From the NCBI GenBank assembly GCA_032173965.1, contig CM063290.1, positions 4,663,501 to 4,727,500 of the forward strand: a stretch of DNA of 64,000 nucleotides, given 5' to 3'. The translations under genes and the position numbers were made by a program. Below are positions 24,286-38,370 of this stretch, piece after piece; within the stretch, counting starts at the first letter, position 1, and each line of letters opens with the position of its first letter. Below the pieces are notes generated by a model, which saw nothing but the letters and a program-made list of their open reading frames with translations, did no database searches and was not told the origin of the DNA. The DNA comes from Sitta carolinensis (taxonomy: Eukaryota > Chordata > Aves > Passeriformes > Sittidae).

Positions 24286-27200
24286 GCCTGCAAGCCTGAA
24301 CACACCCCCCACACTGCTCCCAGCTCCTCCAGCAGCATCCAGACCTGCCAAGCACCAGGGAGGGTCGAGTCCTGCCTGGTCCCAGTGCCCACTCACTCAC
24401 TGACCTGTTCCCTGTGAACTCCTCTGACTCGGTTTTTGAAAAGCACATTTGCTTTGCCAGTGAGGAACACTGACTTTGGTGTGCCCTTCAGTGCTCCAAG
24501 CAGCTGCTTTCTTGCATGTGGCATTCATGTGCTTTACACAGAAGGGAGGAAAAAACCATTAGAATCAATTAATACTTCAAAGAGTTGTAGATTATTGACA
24601 GATCATAAACTTCCATTGTCCCATGTGTACAAGCCTCAGAGGTGTTGCTTTCCTGTCGTGGAGGTTTTGTAAATCCGATTTTGTGCACTGAAGCAATCTC
24701 CAGCTTCTCTGAAAGGTGAAAACCATGGCTTCTGCATGAGGTTTCTCAGGAGATGTGGGTAGCTCTGTCTGCTGATTTGTTTGAGGGCAATGCATTGGCA
24801 ATACACAGAAAATGGGCTTGGCACGAGAACTTCCTGACAATGGTGGGTTTAATTTGAAAACATTTTTAAATGAGTACTTAACTTGGCAAAGCAGAAGTTC
24901 TGAGGTGAAGAAGCACCCTCGGGTATCCCTGAAAGGGTGGGATGTGCTCTGCAGGCTGCTGGTGGTAAGTGATGCAGAGTGGGTGACGTATCAAATACCA
25001 GAGCTGAGGCATTCTTGGTGCAGCCCCATCCTGTTCTCTCTGACTCTTCCGTGTAACATTTAAATACTTAGGAAAAACGTGGGGATTTTTTCTATTTTTG
25101 TTTAAATGTATCAAGTTGTTGTTTTAATCCAGAGCCTGTGAATTAAAGGGAAATTGAAGGAGATGTGATTCAGTGCATACAGGAACCAGGCGAAGTTCCT
25201 CTTCTTACTCATTCTAGATCCTGTCAATTCTTTTCTATTTTAGTCCTGAATCCATTTGCCTTATTGAGTCATACATTTATCTGTGCCTGTATATCCTATA
25301 GATTTAAAAGCTTAAAAGAGTAGTTTCTTCACTTTTGGTCCATGTAAGCAAAGAGGCTGAGAAACACTGGCAATACATGTAAATTTTATGTTCTTTTAGC
25401 CAGGAACTGATGATTTGGTACATGCTGATAGACATTTGTTATACTAATGTAGAAATGTTCTGCAGACAGAATTAGTCATAAATGGTTTTTTTGCTGCCAC
25501 ACAAAATACCCCTGTGTTAAATGCAGCTTCTCTGGTGTCCCTAAATGTATTTGCTTCTATAAAATATGAAGTTTCAATAAGATTGTCTCCTGAAAACAGC
25601 CTGTCAAAACTGACACCGTGATTTTATTAATAACATTGAAAAAAATGCATGGAAGAGTAAAATACATCTGTCAGGTTGAGTGAATTTTAGTATTATACCA
25701 AATAATGCAATATGCAACATAATATTTAGTGGAACCAGAGACGTGTTGAATCTTGAGAGCATAGATCAGCATCATACATGAAATCTAAATGGTGTTACTG
25801 TTCCTACTGCATTTTTTTTTTAATAGTTTTAGCCATTAATACTGCTTGTCTGAATTCTTCAGACTTATATCTCATTAGAAATAGACTTTGTTTGCTCTGT
25901 GCTGTTTTCCTGTAAGTTTTAATGCATGAGAGGAAATAGGATGCATTAATTAGGGCATAGTCTGAACTTGAGAAACCAGTGTTCATTTGCGACACCCAGA
26001 ATTTCCAGTGTGATATTCTGGTGCATTGACCTTATCTCCCACATCATGACTGAGCTTGTGCTTTTGTTTGTTTCTATTTGGAAATCTGCCTGCTTCTTCA
26101 ACAGTCTTTATCTTTAGTATTTTCTCTAAAATAATAGGCTGTGAATTGCTCATTCAGGCAGTAAACAAAGTGGTTATGAGTGTCAGATGCACCTTTGTGT
26201 ACCAGCTTGAACTCCATTAGCTGGGCCACACAGATTCTCACCAAATAATATTTTTGCCTAATAGTCACATAAAATAACCACTTAAGTGAGCTTTATATAG
26301 ACTGATGGCTGTATTAGAAACATATTGCAGGGTTCAGGTACAGTACATTCCCAAGTTCACATCAGTCTGTGTGCCTGCAAGAAATTATCCAGATCAGGCT
26401 TAATTTGTGGCTTTTCTTCAGCAAGAAGAATGGCTAAAATGTTTATCCAGCATCACTGAAATACACTTTGTTGAAGGAGAGAAACAAATCTGTTTCCTCT
26501 GCTGTTTTGAAGCTTAACTTCTATCATGGGGGCTTTGATGGAGAAAGGTAAAAGCTAAATATCACAAATGGTGCTGGAAGCAAGTCCATGCCCAGTGCAC
26601 TCCCTGCCTCTGCCATAGCTTTGCCCAGTTCCAAACCCAGCAGGTTTTGCTTTGGGCTGCCTGTGGGTGCTTCCTTCTCAGGCATCTTGACCAACTCTTT
26701 CCCAGAAGTTGCCAGTGTGCAGATAATTTCCAGGAATTTACAAGCCTGTGAAATCTTGCCTGCATGTGACCTGTCACAAACAGGGAGGTCTTCTGTTGCT
26801 GTGTCCATACTGCAGGAACAAACCCCAAGTTCATGGGAAGCCTGAATGCTGTGGCAGTGCCACCTTCTTTGACACCACACTGCTCTATTAGCACAGAGTT
26901 CTACGAGCTGGGAAGGGCTGACCCTGGGAGAGAGGGGGTACACTCCATTTTATGCACTTATCTTGAAAGACTAAAGAACCAGCTTTGTAACTTTGGGACC
27001 AGAAGTTGTAGATAAGAGATTTTCTTCCTCAGCTAAGTGGGAGCATCTCCTAACTTAATTGCACAATATTCTCCAATCTTCAATGTCAGCTGTTTTTAAA
27101 AGAGAATTGAAGTGTCTCAAGCTTGGTTTTGTTCAGACTTTTTGTACCTGAAAATGCAAAGAGAACACCGGGGCAGTGTAGATACAAATGATCCAGTGTG

Positions 27201-30200
27201 GTTATGAGGTGCTCTGGTGGTCTGGGCTTCCATGTTTCTGAGCCATCCCTGGGGCAGAATGGGTCACCACGGTTCTGGTTACATTTTTCAGTCTCATCAC
27301 AGCAGCTGTAACAAAATCAATCTCACTAGAAGCTCCCTAATCTTCCTAAGCATGCTAGCTACAGGAAACCCAGCTCAACGTCCGATGAGGAACATGCAGG
27401 GCATATCTAGCAAAGAGCAGGGAATGTGGCTCCAGGGCTTGTGTTTGACCTTATTAGGGCTTATAAACCCTTTTAGCAGTGGCTTGTGTTTTACCTCAAA
27501 GCTATTTTCCCAATCCTGATCACTTTCTGTAGGCTCTCATATTTTTGTTCTCATCTGCTTTATCCCTCCCTTGCCTCATTTTGCCAGCAGGATCTCCTTG
27601 GCAGGGCGAGCTGGATAAGCTGTCTTCTCCATCATTTATCAGGAAGTCAGTGCTAAATGACGTAAGGCACAACCTCTTCCCCCAGAGGATCTTCATATTA
27701 TCTCAAGAATTTGCAGCTTCTGCTGCAACTGACAGTCAAATCCAGAAGACTGAAATCTGAACCTTTTTCCTAGGAGTTTACATAATTTATGGATACCCAC
27801 CCAATAGAAAAAAAAAAATAAAATTGTGCAAAGTACATTTTCATCCTGCTTAAATGCTCAGTGATTAAATGCCTGTGACGGGGAGAAGAGTTACACCAAG
27901 ATCTCAGAGCTTCAGAGCAAGATAAGCAATGTATCCTCACCAGTTAGGAGGAGATAACATGGACCACCGACAAAGGAAGGGAACTGTGTTTCCCTTATTT
28001 GGCAATATCTGGGACATAGAGCCAAAAGGGAGAGGGTATTTTTAGGGAAGAGGTAGAACATTTCCTCCCTCCAGACTATAAAAAATAAAATGCATTTAAG
28101 TCTAATGGTTTAATGAACAACACTTATTTGTGTAGCCAGATGTTCTGAACAATGTCTGTCTGTATTTCCAGCTGGATTTGCCAAGGTGGTGAAATGAAAT
28201 TTCACGTTCCCCTGAAGTTAATGAGATTTGTTTACTCAACTCTCTTAGGCTGTGCTTCAAACCCCATTGGTTACTCTTCCTTTTCTGAGGAAGGGTGGAA
28301 TTTGATTTCTGAACTTTTTGTGACTTTCAATGTATTTGCTTTTAAGGGGAGGAAGAATCTTAGTGCAGAGTGATGCTTTGAGTGTTGCAGTTAACAGAAA
28401 GGATAAACACTGTTCTGAAATTAAGCAGCCATTTCAATTTCTCCAAGGTTTGTTATAAAAGATTTCATCCTGAAGTTTGAGTTTGGTTTTTGTGTTGGGT
28501 TTTTTTCTTGTGTTTTTTTTTTTTCCCCCTCTAAGGAGCTGTGCTTAGAAGCAGCTGCTTTGATTTACTGCAATTCATGTGACTTGTGCCTGAATTTCAT
28601 CTCAGCAATGAAATCCAGAATGAGCTGGAATTCCTGTAGCTTTGTTGAATCCTTCCCAGCAAGCAGTAATCAGGTGGATATTTCTGTGAAATATTTTAAA
28701 TATTTGGAAGGGTTCTTCGGGGTGAAACTGGTTATGCCAATATCTAAGATCACATTTTGCCCTTGTCCCATACAGGACTGCTAACTGCCCATGCACTCCT
28801 TTCAGCTCACTAGTAGGAAGTTGGTACAGACATTACAGATCAGGATTTTTAAATATTCTGGAGCTCATTCTTCCCATCTCAGGCATGAGAGGGCACAGAT
28901 AAGATTACATCAGCCTTTTTGACTTCTGCATTTTAGAAATTTAGCCCCCAGTTTTTATTAAATATTCTGTTTAATATCCTTCTAGCTCATACAGTTCATC
29001 CTTCAGACATGACTGCAAAACAGTTTAGGCTGGGATTGCTTGAGTCAGTTGATTGTCATCTGTCATGAGGAAGATAATTTATTTCTATTCTGCTGTCAAG
29101 CTGTAGGTGTTTGGGTTGATTTAAAGAAGGGAGGGGAAGCTCTTTCCCTTCCCCCATCACAGGGTTGTGGTGCCTGGGCTGAGTGGAAAGAGAAAAATGT
29201 TATTTGCTTTCTGGGATTACTGTGATCTCCTCCACCACTCATTGCAATTTCATTGTATCATACTTTTCATCTGGAAAAATAGGTCAGTAATTTACATTGG
29301 TAACAGAGGAGCTTAAGTTGGGGTTCATTCAAAGAATGTTGTAACTGCAGCCCCTCACTGGGTTGCCATTGAAAAGTCCCCATACAGGCTTCATGAAAAA
29401 TCTTTGCCTTTCTAGTACCCTGATTTGGAATGGTAGTATTAAAAAAAAAGAAAAGCCCAGACTTTTTTCCTGTGGAATCTAACATCGTTTAAAGACGTGC
29501 ACATAGTGCATAGAAATAAAATTACTGCTTTGTTGTAAATGCTTAGACAAAATCAAGAACAGTGAAAAGATGACACATTTTCTGCTTTTATTCTGTTTCA
29601 GACAAGTTTTCTCTGCTTACTTTCTCCTAGAGGATGAATAGCTTGCTTTGCTCTGACTCTGTTCTTGAGACTGAAGCAATGGTTATTTCTAAAACCCAGC
29701 ATCCCAAAGCACTTTGCATTGCCCACCATGAAATCTAAGGAAGGCATTTCTTCTTTGGTTCGAGCAAGACTGAGGAGTTGTGACTGAGGACAAAATTTGG
29801 CCTGCAGTTATTTTCTTAAAATTATTTTAATTCATGCTGGGTTCTGCTGTGCCTCTGCACTGGGGAAGTGCTCTGCTGCCTTCCTATTGTTGAAGCAAAC
29901 TCGGTGGCTTTATGAGGTTCACTGCCAAGGAAGTTGTTAATTTTGGCTGAGGTGCTCTCTTTAATCCCCAGCAAGTTTGGATCTCCTATGGAGTCTATTT
30001 TGGCTGTGCTGTGTGATTGTTTTTCTGTGCAAATATGCAGTTCTGCAGGTTATTTTGCTAGTTTTGTGTTTGATCAGGAAAATGCTCTTATTGTGAAATA
30101 GGCAGATTAGCAAAGGGTTTTATGGCCAGAATGGCCTATGGTCATATTTCTGAACGTCAAGAAGAAGTAAATTTTATTTTGTGTTCAGTACTGGTGCTGT

Positions 30201-32311
30201 TGTGCCCCTACACTGGGGATGGTAATTCAGAGGAAAATATTTCCTCTCTGGCATGGGCAGCAGATGCAGGATTTTAAAGTTACCAGACTGGTACACTGGA
30301 GACTTGTCACTCTGTGTTCACTGGGATTGTGCTTTCCTCCTCAGTTCTTGGAGAGTGCAGGACTCCCCTCTGCCCAGCAGGACTTGGTGTGGATGTCCCA
30401 GCAGGGACACTCGAGAGTGACAGAGACAAAGCCACACCTGTGGTGGGATGCAGTGGAGCTGTCAGTGACCCAGCTGGGAAGAGAAGACTAAGCCTTGGTG
30501 CTGTCAAACTTGTGGTTTTTTGTCAGTGCAAGGAGTTGTGGGCCTCCTTTCACTGTGTGCTCATGATGCTCAGGCTCCCACTTTGCCTGGCTGTGACAGT
30601 CAGGTGCCAAGACTGAAGGGAACCTTTTCTTTCTTTGGAGAGGAAATCTCTCTGTAAATGCCAGATGGTGTAATTTCATGGCTGGTGTCAGGCATCCTTT
30701 TGAGCCAGTTTCACATTTTAAGAAGCATGGGTATCTCAGCCATGCTGCTGCCCATCCCCTGCTCCTGCTTTGAGCTGCAGCCTGTGGAGTTTTTATGGCC
30801 ATGTCACCTGGGGCAGCCTGGGGTGCTGGTGACAGGAAGGTGCAGCTCTGCAGAAGTTACATCCCCTCAATGACCTCTGGGTTCCTCAGCATGGAGAACA
30901 GCCCTTGAGTGGGGCAAAGGCTGGACAGGCAGTCACAGGGAATGAGAAGTGAGAGGGACAAAGAATGAAGCAGTACATGAATAAATGGAAGAAATTAAGT
31001 GTAAGGAAATTCCATGCATCCCAACTATTGTACAGAATTCTGAGGAGTGTGAAGAACTTCATTGTTCCTAGGAAAGGTTAGTGTTTGTTGGCAAAGTCTG
31101 TAGTGATAACGGAACATCAGCCTTCTACCTGGAAAGTGGGAGTCAGGAGCTTCAGGAAAGTTTTAGGAGGGACTTTGAGTTTCTTTGACCAAAAGATGGA
31201 AAGGTGGACACTGCTTGGTTTATCTGCAAAGCTTTTACTGTCTTCCCAACCCCACATAGCATGTGAGCTGCTGTAACAGAATAGCAGAAGGGAAGCTGCC
31301 GAAAATAAAAAGAAAAAATATTTTGACACAGAAAAATAAGCTAAAGCAGGTCAAAATGATGAAAAGAGAGCGCTCCAAGAGGAGGTCTTGTGTGTAAGTG
31401 GTTTGTTGTTCTAGCAGATCCAGCTTGGGCTTCCTCTGTGTCTGTGGGTTATGTCATTGTTTGATTTGGTGTTCCTTCAAACCCAGCCAGCTGCAGCCAT
31501 CCACAGTGCACTGCCTCTGTTATCTGCTTTGGGAGACGTACAAAGCGCTCGCTCAGGACGTCAGATGGATGTGATGGAGATGGGGGGTTGCTGTATTTTA
31601 CTAAGAAAGCCCTTTTCTACCTTCTGATGGACCAACTGCCTGTTCACAGTAGGAATTTGCTCAGATCTGCAGCCAGTAAAGTAGGAGTTGTTTTTGCTGT
31701 CTTCCAGCAGTAGCAGCGAAGAAGTAGAGAAAAACAAACCCAACATGTCACTTACCCCCATTTGTCCCTTGCATCCAGCCTTTTGTTTCCCTTGCTGGTT
31801 GCTACTGATCCTATTTTCCTTCCTTCATCCCAATGGAAAACACAGATCCAAACAAGATCCAAGCAATAATGGGAAGCAGGGAGGATTGGATACCCTTACA
31901 TTTATTTTTAAAACATGTTTTAGCACAGGTGACTTCATTATGTACATCTGAATGCTTCCACATCTAATCCATGTGATAGCAAGTGCCTTTGGTTAAAGAA
32001 GGATAAGCTGTGAATTTTCACTCCAGGTATTTTGGAGCATCCTGTCCCATGGACAGTAGGGTACTGAAGCAGTCAAGGTGCACCTAGCAGGTCAGTAGAT
32101 ACAGACTGGGCAGGATGTCTCTGAAGTGTGGGGTTGAATTCATGCCTAAATCTCAGTGGTGTTGAGGCAAAGCACTTCACTTACCCTTTGCTTTATTGTC
32201 CCAGTGGATCAGGATGACTAGAGATTTGATTTTTCTGATTTTAGGTATTTAAATGTGCCTTTCTGGATTTTATACAAATTTGGGGTTTTTGTTCTATTTC
32301 TCTTCAGTTAT

Positions 32312-32470
32312 TCAGGGAGTGGCTTGTGGTTGTTTTTAGGTGTTTTTGGTTTGGTTTTGGGTTTTTTTTTTTGTTTTTATTTTATTTTATTTTTTTGGGT
32401 TTTTGTGTTGTTTTTTTTTTTTTGGTGTGTGGTGTTTTTTTGTTGGTTGTTGTGGTTTTTTGGTTTTTTA
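32312..32470 (+). repeat. G/T-rich, almost C-free low-complexity tract
   Basis: About 150 bases made almost only of T and G with long T runs and short G runs (for example TTTTATTTTATTTTATTTTT). The sense transcript would be U/G-rich. It produces an artefactual open frame with a Phe/Leu/Gly-rich translation at 32255-32506, which is not a gene. Confidence 0.8.
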
Positions 32471-33045
32471 GTATCTATATATGGTTTGGTCTTTAAGGAC
32501 GAATAATGAAGGATAAGCTCCTAGACATTAATTAAGGTATGCTAGCAGGAGGAATGTAATAACAACAGTGAGAAGGCCCTAGAAATGGAAAAACTGTGAT
32601 ACACTCATGCATAGCAATTTTTAAAGAATTAGAACATGTTTTAACAATTGATCTAAACTTGGAAAACATCAATCTCTCTACCTTTGTTGGCGAGCCAGAG
32701 TTGTGTTTTATCATTGGTGTTTTTTAATTGTTTTCATGTAATGAACAAAAATTTGAAATTTTTAACATTTAGAAATCTCATCCAGACTTAATAATCTTCC
32801 TTGGTGTATTATAGGTTCACATGATGTGATTGACTGTTTTGAATATAAACTTTTTTTTTCATAAGTTTTTTATTCTGAAGGGCTCCCTGTTCTGCCCAGT
32901 GTGGAAGTAGTGCTGGGAAGAGTTTTTTAAAGCCCTGTGTATTCAGTGTGGCACTGGATTTGCCCTTCCCAGTGTCACATCTGTCAGCTAGCAGCAGCCT
33001 GGCAGTTTTTCTGTGACCCTGCCCTGTCCTGGGCTGCCTCCCTGC

Positions 33046-33156
33046 CAGACTGGAGAGCTGCATCAAACTGGATTAGGCAGGAATTTGTCCTAGGTCTAAT
33101 TTTATTCAATATTTTCATTAAGGGCTTGAAGGATGGAATAAGAATTGAGGCTTATT
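33046..33156 (+). mobile_element. Remnant of CR1-type LINE reverse transcriptase
   Basis: In one frame the DNA reads DWRAASNWIRQEFVLGLIL then FNIFIKGLKDGI. This resembles the CR1/LINE reverse transcriptase block with the pattern DWR...SG.PQGS.LGP.LFNIFIN.L..GI that precedes the FADD active-site motif. The match stops before FADD, at a stop codon just after RIEAY. The proline-glutamine-glycine of PQGS is replaced and surrounding sequence is unrecognisable, so this is an old, non-functional fragment. Family assignment is by motif memory only. Confidence 0.65.
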
Positions 33157-36100
33157 AAATTATAGTCCATATCAGGCTCTGATAGGGTTGAGAGTGCTTG
33201 ATGGGTCAGGGAAGGAGGACAAGACAGGAGGAGAGCTCTGTAATGGCCTTCAAAGAAAAAGTTTGATCAAGGCAAGAGCCATGTACTGCACTGCTGTTGT
33301 TCTCAAACCTGCTGTTTTTTTAATTAGGTGGTAGTTCTGGGAGGAATAGGAGATGACAAACCCCAAGTGTCAAGTTATTCTGTAGACAGAGAGAAAAGGA
33401 AACTTCTGAGTAAGCTCTGTAAATGGGTCCTTAGTTTTGGTGCTGCCAGGAGCTCAGCTGGCTCATGGTGGGCAGGGCTCTGCCACATCTTCAGAAGGAT
33501 GAGACCAATTTAAAAAATGTGTTTAAAAAAGCAGCAGGTGGGGTCTCTTAAAGACAGCTCATTTCTCCATACCTGGTTTTGTCAAAGGAAGAAAATCCTG
33601 TAAGTACATGAAAGGGGTGATGAATTCTCCTGGGGCAGATGTGCAGGAAAGGGAATAAGTTTCAGATGCAGCAGGGAGAGTTGAGATGATCATCCCTGTG
33701 ATGAGGAGTTTGATGCTGTGTTAATTCACCTATCTAAGAAGTTTGGAGGTTACCATGATCACGGGGTGGGAGGTCATTTATTTAATTGTCATTTATTTTG
33801 GAAAAATGGGCTTGGGAGCTGTCTCAGAGAGATGGTTTGGGTATAGATGATCGTGTTTCAGTGCAGGAGGATGGACTTGGTGACTGTGTCACATCCCCTC
33901 TGGTCCTGTGACTCAGCTGCTGCGTGACATCTGCAGCTTTAGGTTTGTTCTTGTACAAGGAGCTTATTAACTTATATTTCTGGAGTTCCCTGAAAGTCCC
34001 TATGTGTTCTTCCTGGTGTCTCAAGCTGTGACACCGGCAGGCAGCTCACAAAGGAGCTGGGCTGTGTTTTGAAGAGTTCATTTTCTCGGGGGCTGTAGGT
34101 TGTGCTGTACGTGACTGATGAAAGATCTTTCCCAGCATTAAAGCCGGTCACAGCCCCGATAAATCTGGAACAAATTCTGAGAAAGCATGTCATGTTATGA
34201 CTGGCATATCTGTGAGCATGGAGCTCTGCTTGAGAATTAGGCTCAGGGTTTGCAAAGTGCTAGTGCTGATGTCATTCCCTTGGAATGGAAAGGCTGTTGA
34301 AACAGTAAATACTTTTTGTGGCCAGAAGCTAAGTCTTGAGCTGGACCTTTTCCTCTCTTCGAAGGAAAGAATGCAGAACAAACCTAAAATGTGTATTTGC
34401 AATGGGAAAATCTTAATTAGTTTAGAGCTTTCAAACCATTTACATACACAGCTGCTGTTCATGCAAACATGTAAACTCTTGATGGAAACTTCAAACTTAC
34501 CTTGAACTGACATTTTTTTCCCTGTTTTTTAAAGCTGTGCTTGGTGTCTAAAAGGATGGTTGGAAAGGTCTGAAAATTATATTTGTGCTGTACGTGCAGA
34601 AAGGAACATAGACACAGGCTAACAGAAGCATAGAATGAAAGGCTTTAGTTCAGCAGGACTTGACACTGAAACCCTGTTAGCACCAAACAGCTGCTGAGAA
34701 AGTGTTTAGTTTTTAGGGGCATTTACTCCTGGTTGTATCTATAGAGTTTTGTTTATGATTCAAAACTCTGAAAAAAAGAGAGGACTTGATGTGGTCCAGG
34801 TCTTTCAGCTGGCTTTTCTGCAATAAAAGATTAGCCTGAAACATTGGATCCAAGGGACCTACAGCCTGGGAATTAGAACCTAATGCTGTAGCTTGGGAGT
34901 GCTCTCAGACAGTGAGATTAGCAGGGTAACTCAGATTTTTGTACTGTCCCCATTGAGCATTCACAAGGAATTCATCCCCACCCCCAGCTTCCTCCTAGGA
35001 GGAAGAGTTTTGCCATGACAGATGTGGGGAACAGATGTTGAGAGGAAAAGTTAAAATGGGACAATGACCTGAAGTGTTCGTTGGGCTCCTCCTTGACGTG
35101 GCTGAGCTTCTGTTCCTGGTGGCAATGGGGAAAAGCAGCTCCTGCTGCCTGCCCCTGCAAGCCCCAGCCCTGGGGTTTGACATACAGAGATCTTCTCTCT
35201 TCCTGTCAGATACTCGGTTCTCAATCAGCTGAGGGAGAGGAAGGGTGAAGATTGAAATGCAAATCAACTGTCTGTTATTCAGGGACAATTAGTCCCAGGT
35301 AGGTGAGTCATGCTCAGCAGCCCACCACCTTTCCTGAGAAGTTCTAGGTAGTTTTTTTGAACCTGGATCACCTGGTTTACATCAAGACTTGCTCATTTCT
35401 TGCTGCTGTTCTTGCCCACTTTTCCACCACTGCATCTGATGTCCAGGAGATGCTCATGCTCCTTGTCCCTAAATGCTCCAGTGAGCTAATTTAGAGTATA
35501 GTCCTTGGTGGCTGCTGAGTAACAACAGAGCCAGCCAGGAAAGGCCTTCCAGCAGCTCTGTGTTATCAGATAGAGCATATCAGATGGTTTTTTCCTTCTC
35601 TATCATCCTCTATGTCAGAAGGCTTTCTGCTCTTTGTTGGCTTGGCAGGAAGATGTTGAGCGTGATACTCAAGAGAGATTGGCAGATAAGAGCAGCTTCC
35701 CTGCTGAGGGAGGGATTTGGGACAGGTCTCATTCTCCTTAGCTTAGTCTAGCTCAGGAGACTGTGAATAATCATGTTTATTACAGAAAGTCAGCCATCCA
35801 TAGAAGCCTGAAATTTTATTTTTTCTTTATGGCTCTTGAAATGGGAAACTAAGTATTTGGAATACTGTAAATACTGTATTCTTGATAACCACTCCTGGGT
35901 CCCCTTTCAACCTGTGGTGGTCTCTGGTGCTATTATAGACATCACTTGTGGATGCTTACTGCTTTCTGCCTTTAATATTTGCTTTATTTTCACAGGTAAT
36001 TTTTTGTTATATGTATCCCATTCCCTCTCTCCCTCTCCCCAAAGTTTTTGAAGACTTGTCTTCTTCCACCTCCAGCTCAACTGTATAAACATTTGGTGAC

Positions 36101-38206
36101 TTAACTGTCCATCTTGACCACATAAATGTTCACACTGACCTCCTAAACATCCACATGTCTGTAATAACCACAGGCTCCTGTGTCTGGTACCCAGGGCCTT
36201 CTGTGTGTGAACCAGATACATAGCTGGGACACTAATGTAAAAGAATTCCCTGAGTAGGACACGTCAGTGAGAGGTTTGATTGAAGGAATTAATTATTTGC
36301 TGGGCATACCCACCTCCCTGAAGCCCTGGAGTCAGTTCCTGTGCCTGGAGCAGTTTGAATCCTCAGCCCTGACCTGCAGAGGGTCGGAGTTCTCAGTTGC
36401 TGGACAAAGCAATCACCTTTCATGGGAGAGGGAAATGAGATTTCTTTGGGCTTTGGGGTTTGTTTTCCTCTCCTGCTCAGTGTGACAGAGCATCCTTGCT
36501 AGAAAGCAGAGAGAGGAAAGAAAATTCAGTCCACATGTTTGGGATTTAAGGTTGAGAGTGATTCACGCTCAGCTTCTGGGGGTTGTAATTAGGGGTGACA
36601 TAATAACCATAAACTTTCGATAAAATAGTAGCAGCTTTTTTGTTACACTCAGAGCTGCAGAGGCTGCTTCTGATTAGCATCCCTTCGAGATAAGCCTGCA
36701 GGATCTCCACAGTGTGCAGATCAGGCTTTTGTGGCACAGTTCGACTTCTTTACTGATGCTGAAAGGAACCCTGCATTCTGAAACACCCCAAATTTTGACA
36801 TTTTCACTTGGATCAGCATCTCAGCCTTTTCCTTTTGCCACTTTAGTCCATCTGTATAATTTTAAAATCCGTATTACCATATTCTGGCTCAATCCTGCTG
36901 GTTTATGCTCTTTATAATACACTCAGAGGGTTATCTGCTGTGGAAAAAAAACCCCAATCTTGCTATCCTCAACTTTTTCTGAAATTTTACTACTCCTTTC
37001 TTTTCCAAGTGGCTGAGACTAAAAGGAATCCAGGAATGTGTGCAGCAGGAGATCTGCCATTCCCAGTCCACACCAAGGTGCATTCCTGTAGGGAGAGATG
37101 GGCATTTACACTGGAATTCTGCCATCAGCATTCAGCCAATTCTAGTTTTTGGCAGCCGAGCACATGGAATTTTTAAAAAGAAGATCTACTTTTTAAAAGC
37201 AGGTCACAGACAAAAATAAAGACACATTCTTGGGCTACGAGAAGTAGGTCAGGTTTTGGGGAATCATTAGTGAAAGCTGTTGATCTGATCCCACCTGTTT
37301 ATTAATGTTTTTTGCTTCCTATGCCAAGTACGTCTGGCTCATTTTGCTTTAGGTGAGATACGTTCTGCTTTGGTGAGCAAACTTTTTGCATTAACATTTT
37401 AAAAAAGAAAAATCCAAAAAACAGGAAAATATGTTCCTAGTTTTCCATTAGAGAATACTGTAGTGGAAAGTGAGGCCTCTCTGTGCTGTCGTCCAAAAGG
37501 AATAAAGCTGCTTTGTGTCACCTCATTACTCTAGGCTGATGTTTTACCTCAAGATTGTTTTGAGGGGGCAGGCTGAGGGAAAGGCTGATTGCACTGCTCA
37601 GAGGATGGCCTCTGCAGCACCTTCTGCCAGTTATCCCCCTAATCCAGGGGGGAGCATTTCACAGCCTGTAGGTACCCCTGTGCAGCCCCTGCAAGAGCTG
37701 CTGCACCAGCACAAGGCTCAGGCAGGGAGAATGGATTGCTGCTGGTCAGACTTTGGAATTTGCCTGGCATCACTTTATTGCCTCCACAGCTGGAAGGTGG
37801 CTGTGGAAGAGCTGTGGGCATTACCCAGTTTGTGGACAGGTGGTTGCTGGGGCTCAGGGCAGGCTCCTGTGTGGCTCCCCTGGTTTTTCCCTGCATGAGA
37901 CAAGGACAGTTGTCCTCTGCAGAGCCCTGCTGGGCAGCTGGACAGCCCAGTCTGCAGCTGCTGCAGTTAGGTGTGGTTAACAAACCAGGGGTAGGTTCAG
38001 CAGGACCTGAGAAACTCCTGGGCTTCTTTCACAACTGAGTTCTGGAAGCAGGGAGGCTTTACTCTATAAATGCAGACCACAATTAATAGCACTGTTTGTG
38101 GAGGACACCTCTACAAATAGTCTCATGCTTCTGAATACTTGCAATTACTGGAAGTTTCATTCCCTCCTTTTTCTCTTTTAATTTTTCGTAGTATTAGTCC
38201 ATGTAA

Positions 38207-38247
38207 CTGCATGCCTTGAATTCGCAAGGCATGATGCTCATATGCAG
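38207..38247. repeat. Inverted repeat upstream of exon D
   Basis: CATGCCTTG (38210-38218) and CAAGGCATG (38225-38233) form a perfect 9-bp stem with a 6-base loop AATTCG. An outer CTGCAT (38207-38212) overlaps the stem start and has a matching ATGCAG at 38242-38247. It lies about 125 nt upstream of the exon D acceptor. A role in splicing is possible but only inferred. Confidence 0.6.
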
Positions 38248-38370
38248 GTAATGTCTGTTTGTCTCCCTCCCCTATTTAGAAATTCTGACAAAGTTATTGA
38301 TATAAGTGAAGTTTTTGTTTAATTTTGGTAATTTTTTTCTCTTCCTCTTTCCACATTCTCTGTTTTACAG

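Larger units (their letters stand above)
19247..38370 (+). other. FNDC3B: Intron C-D, 19.1 kb
   Basis: The largest intron in the window, with donor GTAAAA and a strong acceptor (long pyrimidine stretch ending TTTTACAG). It contains two CR1 3' ends in opposite orientation (22182-22519 and 23909-24285), a CR1-type reverse transcriptase scrap (33046-33156), a C-poor G/T tract (32312-32470), homopolymers at 23126-23142 (A) and 23628-23647 (T), and an inverted repeat near the 3' end (38207-38247). Many short frames occur on both strands; none has a recognisable domain. No exon known from FNDC3B is missing across this gap, because exons C and D join in frame with the expected protein. Confidence 0.85.

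Noticed and set aside
28500..28610. Pyrimidine tract and TAAG acceptor suggesting an extra exon in intron C-D
   Set aside because: In the required phase the sequence reaches a stop after 15 codons, and no good donor precedes it. Exons C and D already join with the expected protein.
32255..32506. Open frame of 83 codons with a Phe/Leu/Trp-rich translation resembling a membrane protein
   Set aside because: It is the translation of a G/T low-complexity tract, so the apparent hydrophobicity is a composition artefact.
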